Positions 54,094-64,000 of a stretch of DNA of 64,000 nt are shown in pieces. Position 1 is the first letter of the stretch; the number at the start of each line of letters is the position of its first letter. The DNA is from Streptomyces olivochromogenes. GTDB lineage: Bacteria; Actinomycetota; Actinomycetes; Streptomycetales; Streptomycetaceae. The stretch is taken from the NCBI RefSeq assembly GCF_001514115.1, contig NZ_KQ948452.1, positions 536,460 to 600,459 on the forward strand, read 5' to 3'. The translations under genes were made by a program, and so were the position numbers. The notes under the pieces were generated by a model. That model did no database searches. It had not been told where the DNA came from and saw only the letters and a list, made by a program, of their open reading frames with translations.

Positions 54094-55194
54094 ATGATCG
54101 TTCGGCTCCGGTCACTCCTGACGCAGTGGACGGCCGTCGTGCCCGTGGTCGCGGTGGTCCTGCTGGCCTTCACCTGGGGGCGCGACCTGCCCGGCGCGAT
54201 CGTCGCACTGGTGACCCTGGTCCTGGCCGGGGCGGTGCTGGCCGCGGTCCACCACGCCGAGGTGGTGGCGCACCGGGTCGGCGAACCCTTCGGTTCCCTC
54301 GTCCTGGCCATCGCGGTCACGATCATCGAAGTGGCGCTCATCGTCACCCTGATGGCGGACGGCGGCGCGAAGAGCTCGACGCTCGCCCGTGACACGGTGT
54401 TCGCGGCCGTGATGATCACATGCAACGGCATCGTGGGGCTGTGTCTGCTCGTCGCCTCCCTGCGTCACGGGCTCGCCGTCTTCAACGCGGAGGGCACCGG
54501 CGCCGCCCTGGCGACCGTCGCGACGCTGGCCACGCTCAGCCTGGTCTTCCCGACCTTCACCACCAGCAGGCCGGGCCCGGAGTTCTCCACGGCCCAGCTC
54601 ACCTTCGCCGCGCTCGCCTCACTCGTCCTGTACGGCCTGTTCGTGACGACCCAGACCGTGCGGCACCGCGACTACTTCCTCCCGATCACCCGTCTGGGCG
54701 AGGTGATCGATGTGGACGAACACGCGAACGCCCCGTCCGCCGGTGCCACCAGGATCAGCCTGGGCCTGCTCGCCCTGGCCCTCGTCGGAGTGGTCGGCCT
54801 GGCCAAGGGCGTGTCGCCCACCATCGAGTCAGGCGTCGAGGCGGCCGGTATGCCGCAGTCCGTGGTCGGTGTGATCATCGCGCTGCTCGTACTGCTGCCG
54901 GAGACCATCGCCGCGGTCCGGTCGGCCCGCCGCGACCGGGTGCAGACCAGTCTGAACCTCGCCCTCGGCTCCGCGATGGCCAGCATCGGTCTGACGATTC
55001 CCGCGGTCGCCCTGGCGTCCGTCTGGCTCTCCGGACCGCTCGTACTCGGCCTCAGTTCCACCCATATGGTGCTGCTCGCGCTCACGGTGGTCGTGAGTTC
55101 CCTGACGGTCGTACCCGGACGCGCGACCCCCCTCCAGGGAGGCGTCCATCTGGTGGTGTTCGCGGCGTACTTGGAGCTGGCGGTCACTCCCTAG
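54094..55194 (+). CDS. Calcium/proton (CaCA-type) exchanger
   Basis: 366 residues with about 11 helices in two related halves. The alpha-repeat motifs are ITIIEVALIVTLMADGG and LLVLLPETIAAVRSARRDRVQTSLNLALGSAMASIGLTIPAVAL (split here), with the conserved Glu residues that bind cations. Similar to ChaA-type Na+(K+,Ca2+)/H+ antiporters. ATG at 54094; preceded by a probable -10 (no clear SD). Together with TerC and CorA it gives a cluster of metal-ion transport genes. Confidence 0.87.
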   Translation: MIVRLRSLLTQWTAVVPVVAVVLLAFTWGRDLPGAIVALVTLVLAGAVLAAVHHAEVVAHRVGEPFGSLVLAIAVTIIEVALIVTLMADGGAKSSTLARDTVFAAVMITCNGIVGLCLLVASLRHGLAVFNAEGTGAALATVATLATLSLVFPTFTTSRPGPEFSTAQLTFAALASLVLYGLFVTTQTVRHRDYFLPITRLGEVIDVDEHANAPSAGATRISLGLLALALVGVVGLAKGVSPTIESGVEAAGMPQSVVGVIIALLVLLPETIAAVRSARRDRVQTSLNLALGSAMASIGLTIPAVALASVWLSGPLVLGLSSTHMVLLALTVVVSSLTVVPGRATPLQGGVHLVVFAAYLELAVTP

Positions 55195-55196
55195 CC

Positions 55197-55256
55197 GACG
55201 CTCAGCCGTTGGAGGCGACGCTGAGCCGGTGGGGGCGACGCTGAGCCGGAGGAGCC
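55197..55256. repeat. Three imperfect copies of an 18-24-bp repeat after the exchanger gene
   Basis: GACGCTGAGCCG recurs three times (first copy GACGCTCAGCCG) between the two convergent genes. Confidence 0.7.
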
Positions 55257-55261
55257 GCTGC

Positions 55262-56563
55262 TCACTCCGTGGCCGGGGCGACGGCCATCCGGGGCACCGG
55301 CCGGGTCTCCGGCAGCAGTGCGAAACACCCGAGGCTGAACAGGGCGATCCCCGTCAGATACGCCGCCACGCCCCAGGGCACCCGCTCTCCCTCGGCCACC
55401 GCCGTCGCCACGATGGGCGTGAGCGCGCCGCCCAGGACCCCGCCCAGGTTGTAGCCCACCGCTGCTCCCGTGCAGCGCACCCGAGGCTCGTACAACTCCG
55501 GCAGATACGCGGAGATCACGGCGAACGTCGTGATGAACGCGAGCAGCGCCACCAGGAAGCCCAGGAACATCAACAGGGGTTCGCCGGTCGACAGCAGCGC
55601 GATCATCGGGAACATCCACAGTGCCGAGGCCGTACACCCCGCCAGACACAGCGGCCGCCGTCCGTAGCGGTCGCCGAGAAGGGCCACCACGGGCGTGAGG
55701 GAGCCCTGCACCACCACGGCCGCCATGATGCAGGACAGCATGACGGTACGGCTCACCCCGAGCCGCTCGACGCCGTACGCGAGCGCCCAGGTCGTCACGG
55801 CGTAGAACACGGCGTAGCCGACCGCGAGTCCACCGGCCGTCAGCAGGACGAGCCGCCAGTGGTCGCGCACCACCTCGGCGAGCGGCACACGCGCGTGGTC
55901 CTCCATTTCGAGGAAGCTGGGGCTCTCCGCGAGCGAACTGCGCAGCCACAGCCCCGCGGCGGCGAGCAGGCCCGCGGCCCAGAACGGCACCCGCCACCCC
56001 CATGCCGCGAACTGCGCGTCGGACAGCGTTGTCGACAGCATCAGCATCAGGCCGTTGGCCAGCACGAACCCCACGGAGGGGCCGATCTGCGGAAAGCTCG
56101 ACCACAGTGCGCGCCGCTCGGCGGGCGCGTGCTCCGCGGTCAGCAGCACCGCCCCGCCCCACTCCCCGCCGAGCCCGAGCCCCTGAAGGAAACGCAGTAC
56201 AAGAAGGAGCACGGGAGCGGCCGTACCGATCGAGTCGTACGTCGGCACGCATCCGACCGCGACGGTCGCGGTGCCGGTCAGCAACAGCGAGGCGACGAGC
56301 ACCGGCCGCCGTCCGCGCCGGTCGCCGATGTGCCCGAACAGCATCGAGCCGAGCGGGCGTGCGACGAACCCGACGCCGAACGTCGCGAAGGCCGCCAGCG
56401 TTCCCGCCAGCGGTGAGAAGGTCGGGAAGAACAACGGTCCCAGGACCAGGGCGGCTGCGGTCCCGTAGACGAAGAAGTCGTAGAACTCGATGGCCGTTCC
56501 GGCGAGCGAGGCGGCCGCGAGCCGGAGCATGGAGGGCGCCCTTACGGTGTGTACATCGTGCAT
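55262..56563 (-). CDS. MFS transporter (metabolite:H+ symporter type)
   Basis: 433 residues, 12 predicted helices. The MHS-type signature is visible: [26 protein letters not shown] at helix 1, [13 protein letters not shown] in loop 2-3, [14 protein letters not shown], and [16 protein letters not shown]. Members carry shikimate, proline/betaine, alpha-ketoglutarate or similar. A shikimate-type substrate would fit the neighbouring aroQ but this is inference. The start is uncertain by up to ten codons. Confidence 0.85.
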   Translation of the reverse strand: MHDVHTVRAPSMLRLAAASLAGTAIEFYDFFVYGTAAALVLGPLFFPTFSPLAGTLAAFATFGVGFVARPLGSMLFGHIGDRRGRRPVLVASLLLTGTATVAVGCVPTYDSIGTAAPVLLLVLRFLQGLGLGGEWGGAVLLTAEHAPAERRALWSSFPQIGPSVGFVLANGLMLMLSTTLSDAQFAAWGWRVPFWAAGLLAAAGLWLRSSLAESPSFLEMEDHARVPLAEVVRDHWRLVLLTAGGLAVGYAVFYAVTTWALAYGVERLGVSRTVMLSCIMAAVVVQGSLTPVVALLGDRYGRRPLCLAGCTASALWMFPMIALLSTGEPLLMFLGFLVALLAFITTFAVISAYLPELYEPRVRCTGAAVGYNLGGVLGGALTPIVATAVAEGERVPWGVAAYLTGIALFSLGCFALLPETRPVPRMAVAPATE

Positions 56564-56806
56564 GCCGCGTCAACTACCCACGGTGACGGACGGTTACGGG
56601 GGCGCGCGGGAGCATGGTGCGCGTCGGAGGCTGATCCCGATGCGCCGGAGCAGACCGACCTCGTACTGCTCGGAGCGGGCCTCCTCTTGGAACGGCGGGT
56701 CTCATCACGGATTGGACGGCCCGTCACCACCGCGCCCCAGCGTGATAGACCGGGTCCGAGCAGCGGTCCGCAACGGGCCGGCAGATCTGGAAGGACCGGA
56801 GGAACC

Positions 56807-57280
56807 GTGCCCCGCACCCTCGCCAACGCCCCGATCATGATCCTCAACGGGCCCAATCTGAACCTCCTCGGGCAGCGGCAGCCGGAGATCTACGGCTCGG
56901 ACACGCTCGCGGACGTGGCGGCCCTGTGTGCCAAGGCGGCCGCCGCGCACGGCGGCACGGTGGACTTCCGCCAGTCCAACCACGAGGGCGAGCTGGTGGA
57001 CTGGATCCACGAGGCGCGCCTGAACCACGCCGGAATCGTGATCAACCCCGCCGCGTACTCGCACACCTCCGTCGCGATCCTGGACGCGCTGAACGCCTGT
57101 GACGGCCTTCCGGTGGTGGAGGTCCACATCTCCAACATCCACCAGCGCGAGGCGTTCCGGCACCACTCGTACGTCTCGCAGCGGGCCGACGGGGTCATCG
57201 CGGGGTGCGGGGTGCAGGGGTACGCGTTCGCGGTGGAGCGGGTGGCGGCGCTGGCGGGGACGGGGCAGGCGCAAGCCTGA
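56807..57280 (+). CDS. aroQ: Type II 3-dehydroquinate dehydratase
   Basis: Dehydrates 3-dehydroquinate in the shikimate pathway or in quinate use. 157 residues, the usual length. Motifs: [20 protein letters not shown] with the catalytic Tyr, [28 protein letters not shown], and [24 protein letters not shown] at 56807 follows GGAGGAACC. The frame is open to 56549 but nothing upstream supports it. Confidence 0.95.
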   Translation: MPRTLANAPIMILNGPNLNLLGQRQPEIYGSDTLADVAALCAKAAAAHGGTVDFRQSNHEGELVDWIHEARLNHAGIVINPAAYSHTSVAILDALNACDGLPVVEVHISNIHQREAFRHHSYVSQRADGVIAGCGVQGYAFAVERVAALAGTGQAQA

Positions 57281-57281
57281 C

Positions 57282-58034
57282 TCAGAGCCGCCCCGCCTCC
57301 ACGATCCGGCGCAGGAACCGCTGGGTGCGCTCCTGTCGCGGGCTCCCGAAGAGCTCCTCGGCCGTGCCGCGTTCGAGGACCACACCGCCGTCCAGGAAGC
57401 ACACCTGGTCGGCGACCTCGCGGGCGAAGCCCATCTCGTGCGTGGCCAGCACCATGGTCATGCCCTCGTCCTTCAGGTCCCGGACGACGGACAGGACCTC
57501 ACCCACGAGCTCCGGGTCGAGGGCGGCGGTGATCTCGTCGAGGAGCAGCAGTCGGGGACGTACGGCCAACGCGCGGACGATCGCGGCCCGTTGCTGCTGC
57601 CCGCCGCTCAGCCGGTCGGGGTACTCGCCCGCCTTCGCGCCGAGCCCGAGCCGGTCGAGCAGCTCACGCGCGTGTGCCTCGGCCTCCGCGCGGCCCACGC
57701 CGTGCACGCGGCGCGGGGCGAGCGTGATGTTCTCCAGCACGGTCATGTGCGGGAAGAGGTTGTACGCCTGGAAGACCACGCCGATCCGACGGCGTACGGC
57801 GTCGTGGTCGGCCCTCGGGTCGGTGATCTCCTCGTCGTCCAGCCAGATCGCGCCGTCGTCGATCTCCTCGAGGAGGTTCGCACAGCGCAGCAGGGTCGAC
57901 TTGCCGGAGCCGGAGGCGCCGATCAGCGCGGTCACCGTGTGCGGGGCGACCTCCAGGTCGACGTCCCGCAGTACGACGGAGTCGCCGAAGGTCTTGCGGA
58001 CGGATTCCATCCGCAGCACCGGTGTGCCGGTCAT
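57282..58034 (-). CDS. Polar amino-acid ABC transporter, ATPase
   Basis: 250 residues. Walker [29 protein letters not shown] signature, Walker B LLLLDEITAALDPE, H-loop ATHEMGFAREVAD. Closely resembles the GlnQ/HisP group (VFQAYNLFPHMTVLENITLAP). Its ATG overlaps the TGA of the permease gene (ATGA). Last gene of the three-gene operon. Confidence 0.92.
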   Translation of the reverse strand: MTGTPVLRMESVRKTFGDSVVLRDVDLEVAPHTVTALIGASGSGKSTLLRCANLLEEIDDGAIWLDDEEITDPRADHDAVRRRIGVVFQAYNLFPHMTVLENITLAPRRVHGVGRAEAEAHARELLDRLGLGAKAGEYPDRLSGGQQQRAAIVRALAVRPRLLLLDEITAALDPELVGEVLSVVRDLKDEGMTMVLATHEMGFAREVADQVCFLDGGVVLERGTAEELFGSPRQERTQRFLRRIVEAGRL

Positions 58035-58957
58035 ATGGTCCCTCCCTGGGCCCGCTGACGGTCCATCCGGGCCGTGATCCAGTCCGTGAAGCGGGTCATC
58101 GGAATGGTCAGCGCGACGAAGACCAGTCCCGCGACGATGTACGGCGTGTAGTTGAGGCTGCGGCCCACGATGATGTCGGCGGCCCGCACCGCGTCGACCG
58201 CGCCGCCGATCGACACGAGTCCGGTGTCCTTCTGGAGGGACACCAGGTCGTTGAGGAGCGGCGGCACCTGGCGGCGTACCGCCTGGGGGAGGACGACGTA
58301 GCGCAGGGCCTGCCGGTTGGTGAGCCCGAGCGAGCGGGCCGCGGCGCGCTGCGAGGGGTGGATGGACTCGATGCCGGCGCGGAACACCTCGGCGACGTAC
58401 GCCGAGTACGTCAGCGTCAGCGCCGTACCGCCCAGGAGGACCGGGTCCACGGTGACGCCCTGCAGCCGCAGCGCGGGGACGCCCAGGACCACGATCATCA
58501 GGTTGATGATGAGCGGGAGGCCGCGGAAGAAGTCCGTGTACGCGGCGGCCAGGGCCCGTACGGGGAAGAACACCGGGCCGCGCAGGGTGCGGGCGATGGC
58601 GATCAGCATGCCCAGGACGAGGACCGCGGCGCCGCATATCAGGAGCAGCCGTACGTTCAGCCACAGCCCTTCGAGGACCTTGGGGAACGCCTCGCGCGCG
58701 TACTGCCCGTTGAAGAACGTCTCCTTGGTACGCGACCAGCCGGGCGCGTTGACGACGACGAGGTACAGGACGACGCCGGTGACCAGGGTGGAGAGCGCGG
58801 CGATCGCCGTCGCGCGGCGGGCGCGGGCGCGCTTGTGGCGCTCCCGTTCGATCCGCCGCTGCGACGGGACGTACGCCTCGGGCATGTCGCCCTCGCCGGA
58901 GTCCGCTCCAGGCTCCTCTCCAGGCTCCTCTTGCGACTCCTCCTTGGTGACGGTCAC
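58031..58957 (-). CDS. Polar amino-acid ABC transporter, permease
   Basis: 308 residues. Acidic N-terminal tail (about 1-25), one helix near 50, then the HEQRo/GlnP permease domain with AYTDFFRGLPLIINL, AYVAEVFRAGIESIHPSQRAAARSLGL (EAA loop) and LNDLVSLQKDTGLVSIGG. GTG at 58957 overlaps the TGA of the binding-protein gene (GTGA), so translation is coupled. Confidence 0.9.
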   Translation of the reverse strand: MTVTKEESQEEPGEEPGADSGEGDMPEAYVPSQRRIERERHKRARARRATAIAALSTLVTGVVLYLVVVNAPGWSRTKETFFNGQYAREAFPKVLEGLWLNVRLLLICGAAVLVLGMLIAIARTLRGPVFFPVRALAAAYTDFFRGLPLIINLMIVVLGVPALRLQGVTVDPVLLGGTALTLTYSAYVAEVFRAGIESIHPSQRAAARSLGLTNRQALRYVVLPQAVRRQVPPLLNDLVSLQKDTGLVSIGGAVDAVRAADIIVGRSLNYTPYIVAGLVFVALTIPMTRFTDWITARMDRQRAQGGTI

Positions 58958-59838
58958 TTGAGCACCGGAGCGTCGACGGCCTCGGACAGCCACTGCTTCT
59001 CGATCGAGGCGAGCGTGCCGTCCTGGCGCAGGGCGTCCACGGCCTTCGTCACGCACGGAGTCAGGGCGCTGCCCTTGTCGAGGACGAGTCCGAACTGTTC
59101 GGGCGTGCCGCCGGTGTTCTCGAACTGTCCGACGATCTTGGCGTCGGTCACCTCGGCCGCCGTGATGTAGAACGCGGTCGGCAGGTCGACCACGATGGCG
59201 TCGACCTGGCCGTTCTTCAGCGCGGACTTGGCCTGGTCGTTCTTCGCGTACGCGGCCGGCTGCTGGGTCGGCTTCACCACGTCGTCGATGTAGTTCAGGC
59301 TGGTGGTGCCGACCTGGGCGCCCAGCTTGACGCCCTTGAGGTCCGCGATGCTCTTCGCCTTCGCGGCCTTGGAGCCCTTGAGCGCGATGACGGCCTGGCG
59401 GACGTCGTAGTAGCCGGACGAGAAGTCCACCGCCTTCTTGCGCTCGGCGCTGATCGACACCTGGTTGATGTCGAAGTCGAAGGTCTTCACGCCGGGCGCG
59501 AAGGCCTTGTTGAAGGGGACGGTCTGCCAGACGACGTCGCTCTTGCCGTAGCCGAGCTGCTTGGCCACGGCGTACGTGACCGCGGACTCGAAGCCCTTGC
59601 CATTCGCGGGCTTGTCGTCCTTGAACCACGGCTCGTACGCGGGCTCGTCGGTCGCGATGGTGAGCTTGCCGGACGTCCGGGTGCCCAACGCGCCCTTCGC
59701 GCAGGCTTCCCCGGTTGTCCCGGAGGCCTTGGCGGAGGCTTTGTCCTCCGGCTGCGGGGCACAGCCCACGGCGACGGCAAGCAGGGCGACGGTGGCGGCG
59801 GACGCGGTGCGGCGCAGGGTGCGTTGGGCGAGATGCAT
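58954..59838 (-). CDS. Polar amino-acid ABC transporter, substrate-binding lipoprotein
   Basis: 294 residues. A lipoprotein signal (basic residues, hydrophobic core, LAVAVGC lipobox with Cys near 25) leads to a family 3 solute-binding fold: GKLTIATDEPAYEPW, GFESAVTYAVAKQLGY, FDFDINQVSISAERKKAVDFSSGYY, VDAIVVDLPTAFYIT. Amino-acid or opine-like ligand. The start (ATG at 59838) is the most likely; another ATG at 59862 has no SD either. First gene of the operon. Confidence 0.88.
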   Translation of the reverse strand: MHLAQRTLRRTASAATVALLAVAVGCAPQPEDKASAKASGTTGEACAKGALGTRTSGKLTIATDEPAYEPWFKDDKPANGKGFESAVTYAVAKQLGYGKSDVVWQTVPFNKAFAPGVKTFDFDINQVSISAERKKAVDFSSGYYDVRQAVIALKGSKAAKAKSIADLKGVKLGAQVGTTSLNYIDDVVKPTQQPAAYAKNDQAKSALKNGQVDAIVVDLPTAFYITAAEVTDAKIVGQFENTGGTPEQFGLVLDKGSALTPCVTKAVDALRQDGTLASIEKQWLSEAVDAPVLK

Positions 59839-60172
59839 GGCGGGAGAGTGACAGCGAGGCATGCCGTTTGTCGAGGTCACAACGGCAAATGTCCGCATAG
59901 TGGGAACGTGTGTTGCGGTTCCGTGAACGCTCGATGAGAAGAGCCGCGGATCAGCCTGCCGACGGCTTTGCCGGGGCCGCCGGCCGAGGGCGGGGATCAA
60001 TGGGCCGGCGGCCCGTTTCGCGTCAGGAGCCGTCGACCTGAGCGGGGCTGCTTCCAGTGGACTGCACCACCGCACGCGCCGGGAGCGCGCGCAGGGCACC
60101 GGTGCGTGCGCTCCATTCACACGAGGCGCGTGTTCGCGGACTTCACGCCCCCGGCCGGGGTTGCTGAGATGG

Positions 60173-60234
60173 CCCGGACCGGCCGGGGTTCGTCATACGA
60201 CCCGGACCGGTCGGGGTTCGTTCGTCATGCGACC
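60173..60234. repeat. Two imperfect ~28-32-bp direct repeats
   Basis: CCGGACCGGCCGGGGTTCGT and CCGGACCGGTCGGGGTTCGT start near 60174 and 60202, each followed by CGTCAT(A/G)CGACC. Rest of 59839-60239 has no gene; GC-rich inverted repeats there may act as a terminator. Confidence 0.65.
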
Positions 60235-60239
60235 CGGAG

Positions 60240-60896
60240 TCACCAGCCGCGCGCGTGCCACTCCGGAAGGTGCGGCCGCTCGGCGCCCAGTGTCGTGTCG
60301 TTGCCGTGCCCCGGGTAGACCCAGGTCTCGTCCGGCAGTGCGTCGAAGATCTTCGTCTCGACGTCGTGGATGAGGCTGGCGAACGCCTTCGGGTCCTTGC
60401 GGGTGTTGCCCACACCGCCGGGGAAGAGGCAGTCCCCGGTGAACACGTGCGGGTGCCCGTGCGGGTCGTCGTAGACGAGGGCGATCGAGCCCGGTGTGTG
60501 CCCCACGAGGTGGCGCGCGGTGAGTTCCACGCGCCCCACCCGGATCGTGTCGCCGTCGCCCACGAGGACGTCGGTCGGCACGGGGATGCCCTCGGCGTCG
60601 TCCCGGCCCGCGTACGTGCGGGCGCCGGTGGCCGCCACGACCTCCGCGAGCGCCTGCCAGTGGTCGCCGTGCTGATGTGTGGTGACGACGGACGCGATGC
60701 CGTCGTCACCGATCAGCGTGAGCAGGGTGCCGGCGTCGTTGGCCGCGTCGATCAGCAGTTGCTCGTCGGTGGCCCGGCAGCGCAGCACATAGGCGTTGTT
60801 GTCCATCGGGCCGACCGCGACCTTGGAGATCATCAGGTTCTGCAGCTCGTGCACATCGGCAGGTCCGCCGACCTTCACCGCTCCGCTGTACGTCAT
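60240..60896 (-). CDS. MBL-fold metallo-hydrolase (glyoxalase II-like)
   Basis: 218 residues. Zinc ligands TTHQHGDHW (HxHxDH), GHTPGSIALVYDD, FTGDCLFPGGVG and the terminal YPGHGNDTTLGAERPHL. This resembles hydroxyacylglutathione hydrolase-like enzymes; actinobacteria lack glutathione, so a mycothiol thioester or another substrate is likely. The mycothiol-dependent isomerase gene directly upstream supports that idea. Confidence 0.87.
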   Translation of the reverse strand: MTYSGAVKVGGPADVHELQNLMISKVAVGPMDNNAYVLRCRATDEQLLIDAANDAGTLLTLIGDDGIASVVTTHQHGDHWQALAEVVAATGARTYAGRDDAEGIPVPTDVLVGDGDTIRVGRVELTARHLVGHTPGSIALVYDDPHGHPHVFTGDCLFPGGVGNTRKDPKAFASLIHDVETKIFDALPDETWVYPGHGNDTTLGAERPHLPEWHARGW

Positions 60897-60905
60897 GACG
60901 GCAGC

Positions 60906-61595
60906 CTATAGCGGGGGGAGCGCGGGGAGTGGGCCGCCATCGACGCTCAGCCCCAAGCCGTCGCGCCGTCCGCAGAGCCAGCCGAGCAGCGCCGGTGCGG
61001 GACCGGTCACGGTGACCTCGGGTCCGCCGCCGGCATCGCGTCCCGTGCTCCACGCGCGTGTGCCGTCGGTGATCCGTGTGGACGGCACCTCGGGGTGCCC
61101 CGTGAACCGATCGGTGAGGAACTCGATCTCCCGTTCCACGAACTCCTCCGGGAGATCCTCGAGCTCGTACCCGATCCCCAGGTCCACGTGGTGCAGCTCG
61201 ACCTCGCCCCAGCGCCGGAACGGCACCCGGGCCGCGGAGTCCGTGACCCCGCCCCGCAGCTCCACCGTGCGCGACCAGTCCGCGGGCGCCGCCCCCGCGG
61301 TCTGGAACCGGGCCGCGCTCTCCCGCAGGTCCGCGAGCTGTCCGTCCAGGGGGCGCGGCGCGTCCCGCTCGATGTCGGCGTCCCGGGCTTCCCCGGAGAC
61401 GTACATGGGGCGCCCGTCGAGGACGTTCACGAGCGCGTCCGCGTTACGGGAGAGGTGGGCGAGCACATGGCCGCGGCTCCAGCCGGGCAGCCGTGACGGC
61501 TCGGCCGCGGAAGCGTTGTCCATTTTGGCGGCTGCGTTGAGCAGCCGTTCGGTCGCGTCACGTACAGACGCCAGGTCGCGCACATGATCCATCAT
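60906..61595 (-). CDS. Maleylpyruvate isomerase family mycothiol-dependent enzyme
   Basis: 229 residues with an N-terminal DinB-like four-helix domain (DHVRDLASVRDATERLLNAAA, RLPGWSRGHVLAHLSRNADAL) with a conserved metal-binding His set, and a C-terminal SCP2-like domain (ADGTRAWSTGRDAGGGPEVTVTGPAPALLGWLCGRRD type). The family uses mycothiol as cofactor in maleylpyruvate isomerisation or related detoxification. It ends nine bases before the MBL gene; probably one operon. Confidence 0.87.
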   Translation of the reverse strand: MMDHVRDLASVRDATERLLNAAAKMDNASAAEPSRLPGWSRGHVLAHLSRNADALVNVLDGRPMYVSGEARDADIERDAPRPLDGQLADLRESAARFQTAGAAPADWSRTVELRGGVTDSAARVPFRRWGEVELHHVDLGIGYELEDLPEEFVEREIEFLTDRFTGHPEVPSTRITDGTRAWSTGRDAGGGPEVTVTGPAPALLGWLCGRRDGLGLSVDGGPLPALPPL

Positions 61596-61740
61596 GCGGC
61601 CGACCCTAGCCCCGCCACACGTTCGGGTGAAGGTGGTCGGCCACGCCCGCAAATCGAATGCACGTGCTATACCCTCGAGTGCGGCGTCGGGCATGCTGGA
61701 TGGTCCGGGATTGTTGTGAACCAGGGAAAGCAACCGGCGC

Positions 61741-61762
61741 TGTCAGTGGCTCCCCCTAGTCT
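61741..61762 (+). promoter_or_regulatory. PafBC-type DNA-damage promoter of uvrA
   Basis: TGTCAGTG (61741-61748), eight bases, TAGTCT (61757-61762). Transcription would start near 61769 and leave a leader of about 50 bases. Confidence 0.8.
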
Positions 61763-61818
61763 GGGAAAGACGGGGGCCTCGGCCCCTGTCACTTCTCTCA
61801 AGAAAGGTGCGGACCGGC

Positions 61819-64000
<2,182 letters not shown>

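Overview
The window is about 64 kb of very GC-rich chromosome. Codons have strongly GC-biased third positions, GTG and TTG starts are common, and SD motifs are GGAGG-like. Several gene families are typical of mycolate-free actinomycetes: DUF397 with XRE/DUF5753, a mycothiol-dependent isomerase, TerD paralogues and an SPW_0924-like peptide. Together these point to a Streptomyces-type chromosome. From memory the gene order rpsA, coaE, uvrB, aroQ, uvrA resembles the conserved core of Streptomyces; no database was searched. I see no prophage, transposase, CRISPR array or biosynthetic cluster.

Layout. 0-13.6 kb: a DUF4184 membrane protein, a secreted lytic transglycosylase, a small peptide with DUF3068, the helicase hrpB with a methyltransferase, rpsA with its own promoter and terminator, a Tat-exported flavin amine oxidase, a PAC2 protein, coaE and a TPR protein. 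13.6-20.4 kb: acyltransferase, DoxX, S4-domain protein, family-5 uracil-DNA glycosylase, prolyl aminopeptidase, RidA, a nucleotidyltransferase and an uncharacterised gene. 20.4-21.0 kb: a gene-free stretch with tRNA-like parts in permuted order (3' half before 5' half) and a 12-bp tandem repeat. 21-26.7 kb: FUSC transporter, amidohydrolase, a frameshifted cytochrome P450 and DUF899. 26.7-31.5 kb: ABC half-transporter and a WhiJ-type regulatory module (ATP-binding protein, XRE/DUF5753, DUF397). 31.6-43.5 kb: MocR regulator with a divergent AhpD-like gene, orphan gltD, DUF1772, DUF2293, a uridine-kinase-like protein, CBS protein, CorA, methyltransferase, the psuG/psuK pair, VOC and cupin proteins. 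43.5-53 kb: MFS, ogt, a glycerophosphodiester phosphodiesterase, MHYT protein, uvrB and two TerD-family genes. 52.7-64 kb: terC under a probable yybP-ykoY Mn2+ riboswitch, a Ca2+/H+ exchanger, MFS, aroQ, an amino-acid ABC transporter operon, an MBL-fold hydrolase, a mycothiol-dependent isomerase and the 5' part of uvrA.

How the genes work together. Three DNA-repair genes (ogt, uvrB, uvrA) each carry the same promoter signature, (T)TGTCAGTG-N8-TANNNT, known from the LexA-independent PafBC regulon of actinobacteria. Metal and tellurite-type stress functions (two TerD genes, TerC, CorA, the Ca2+/H+ exchanger) lie in the same half of the window, and terC has a leader that looks built to hide its ribosome binding site until Mn2+ binds. 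Several gene pairs are translationally coupled through GTGA or ATGA overlaps: psuG-kinase, the ABC transporter genes, and the ATP-binding protein with its downstream partner.
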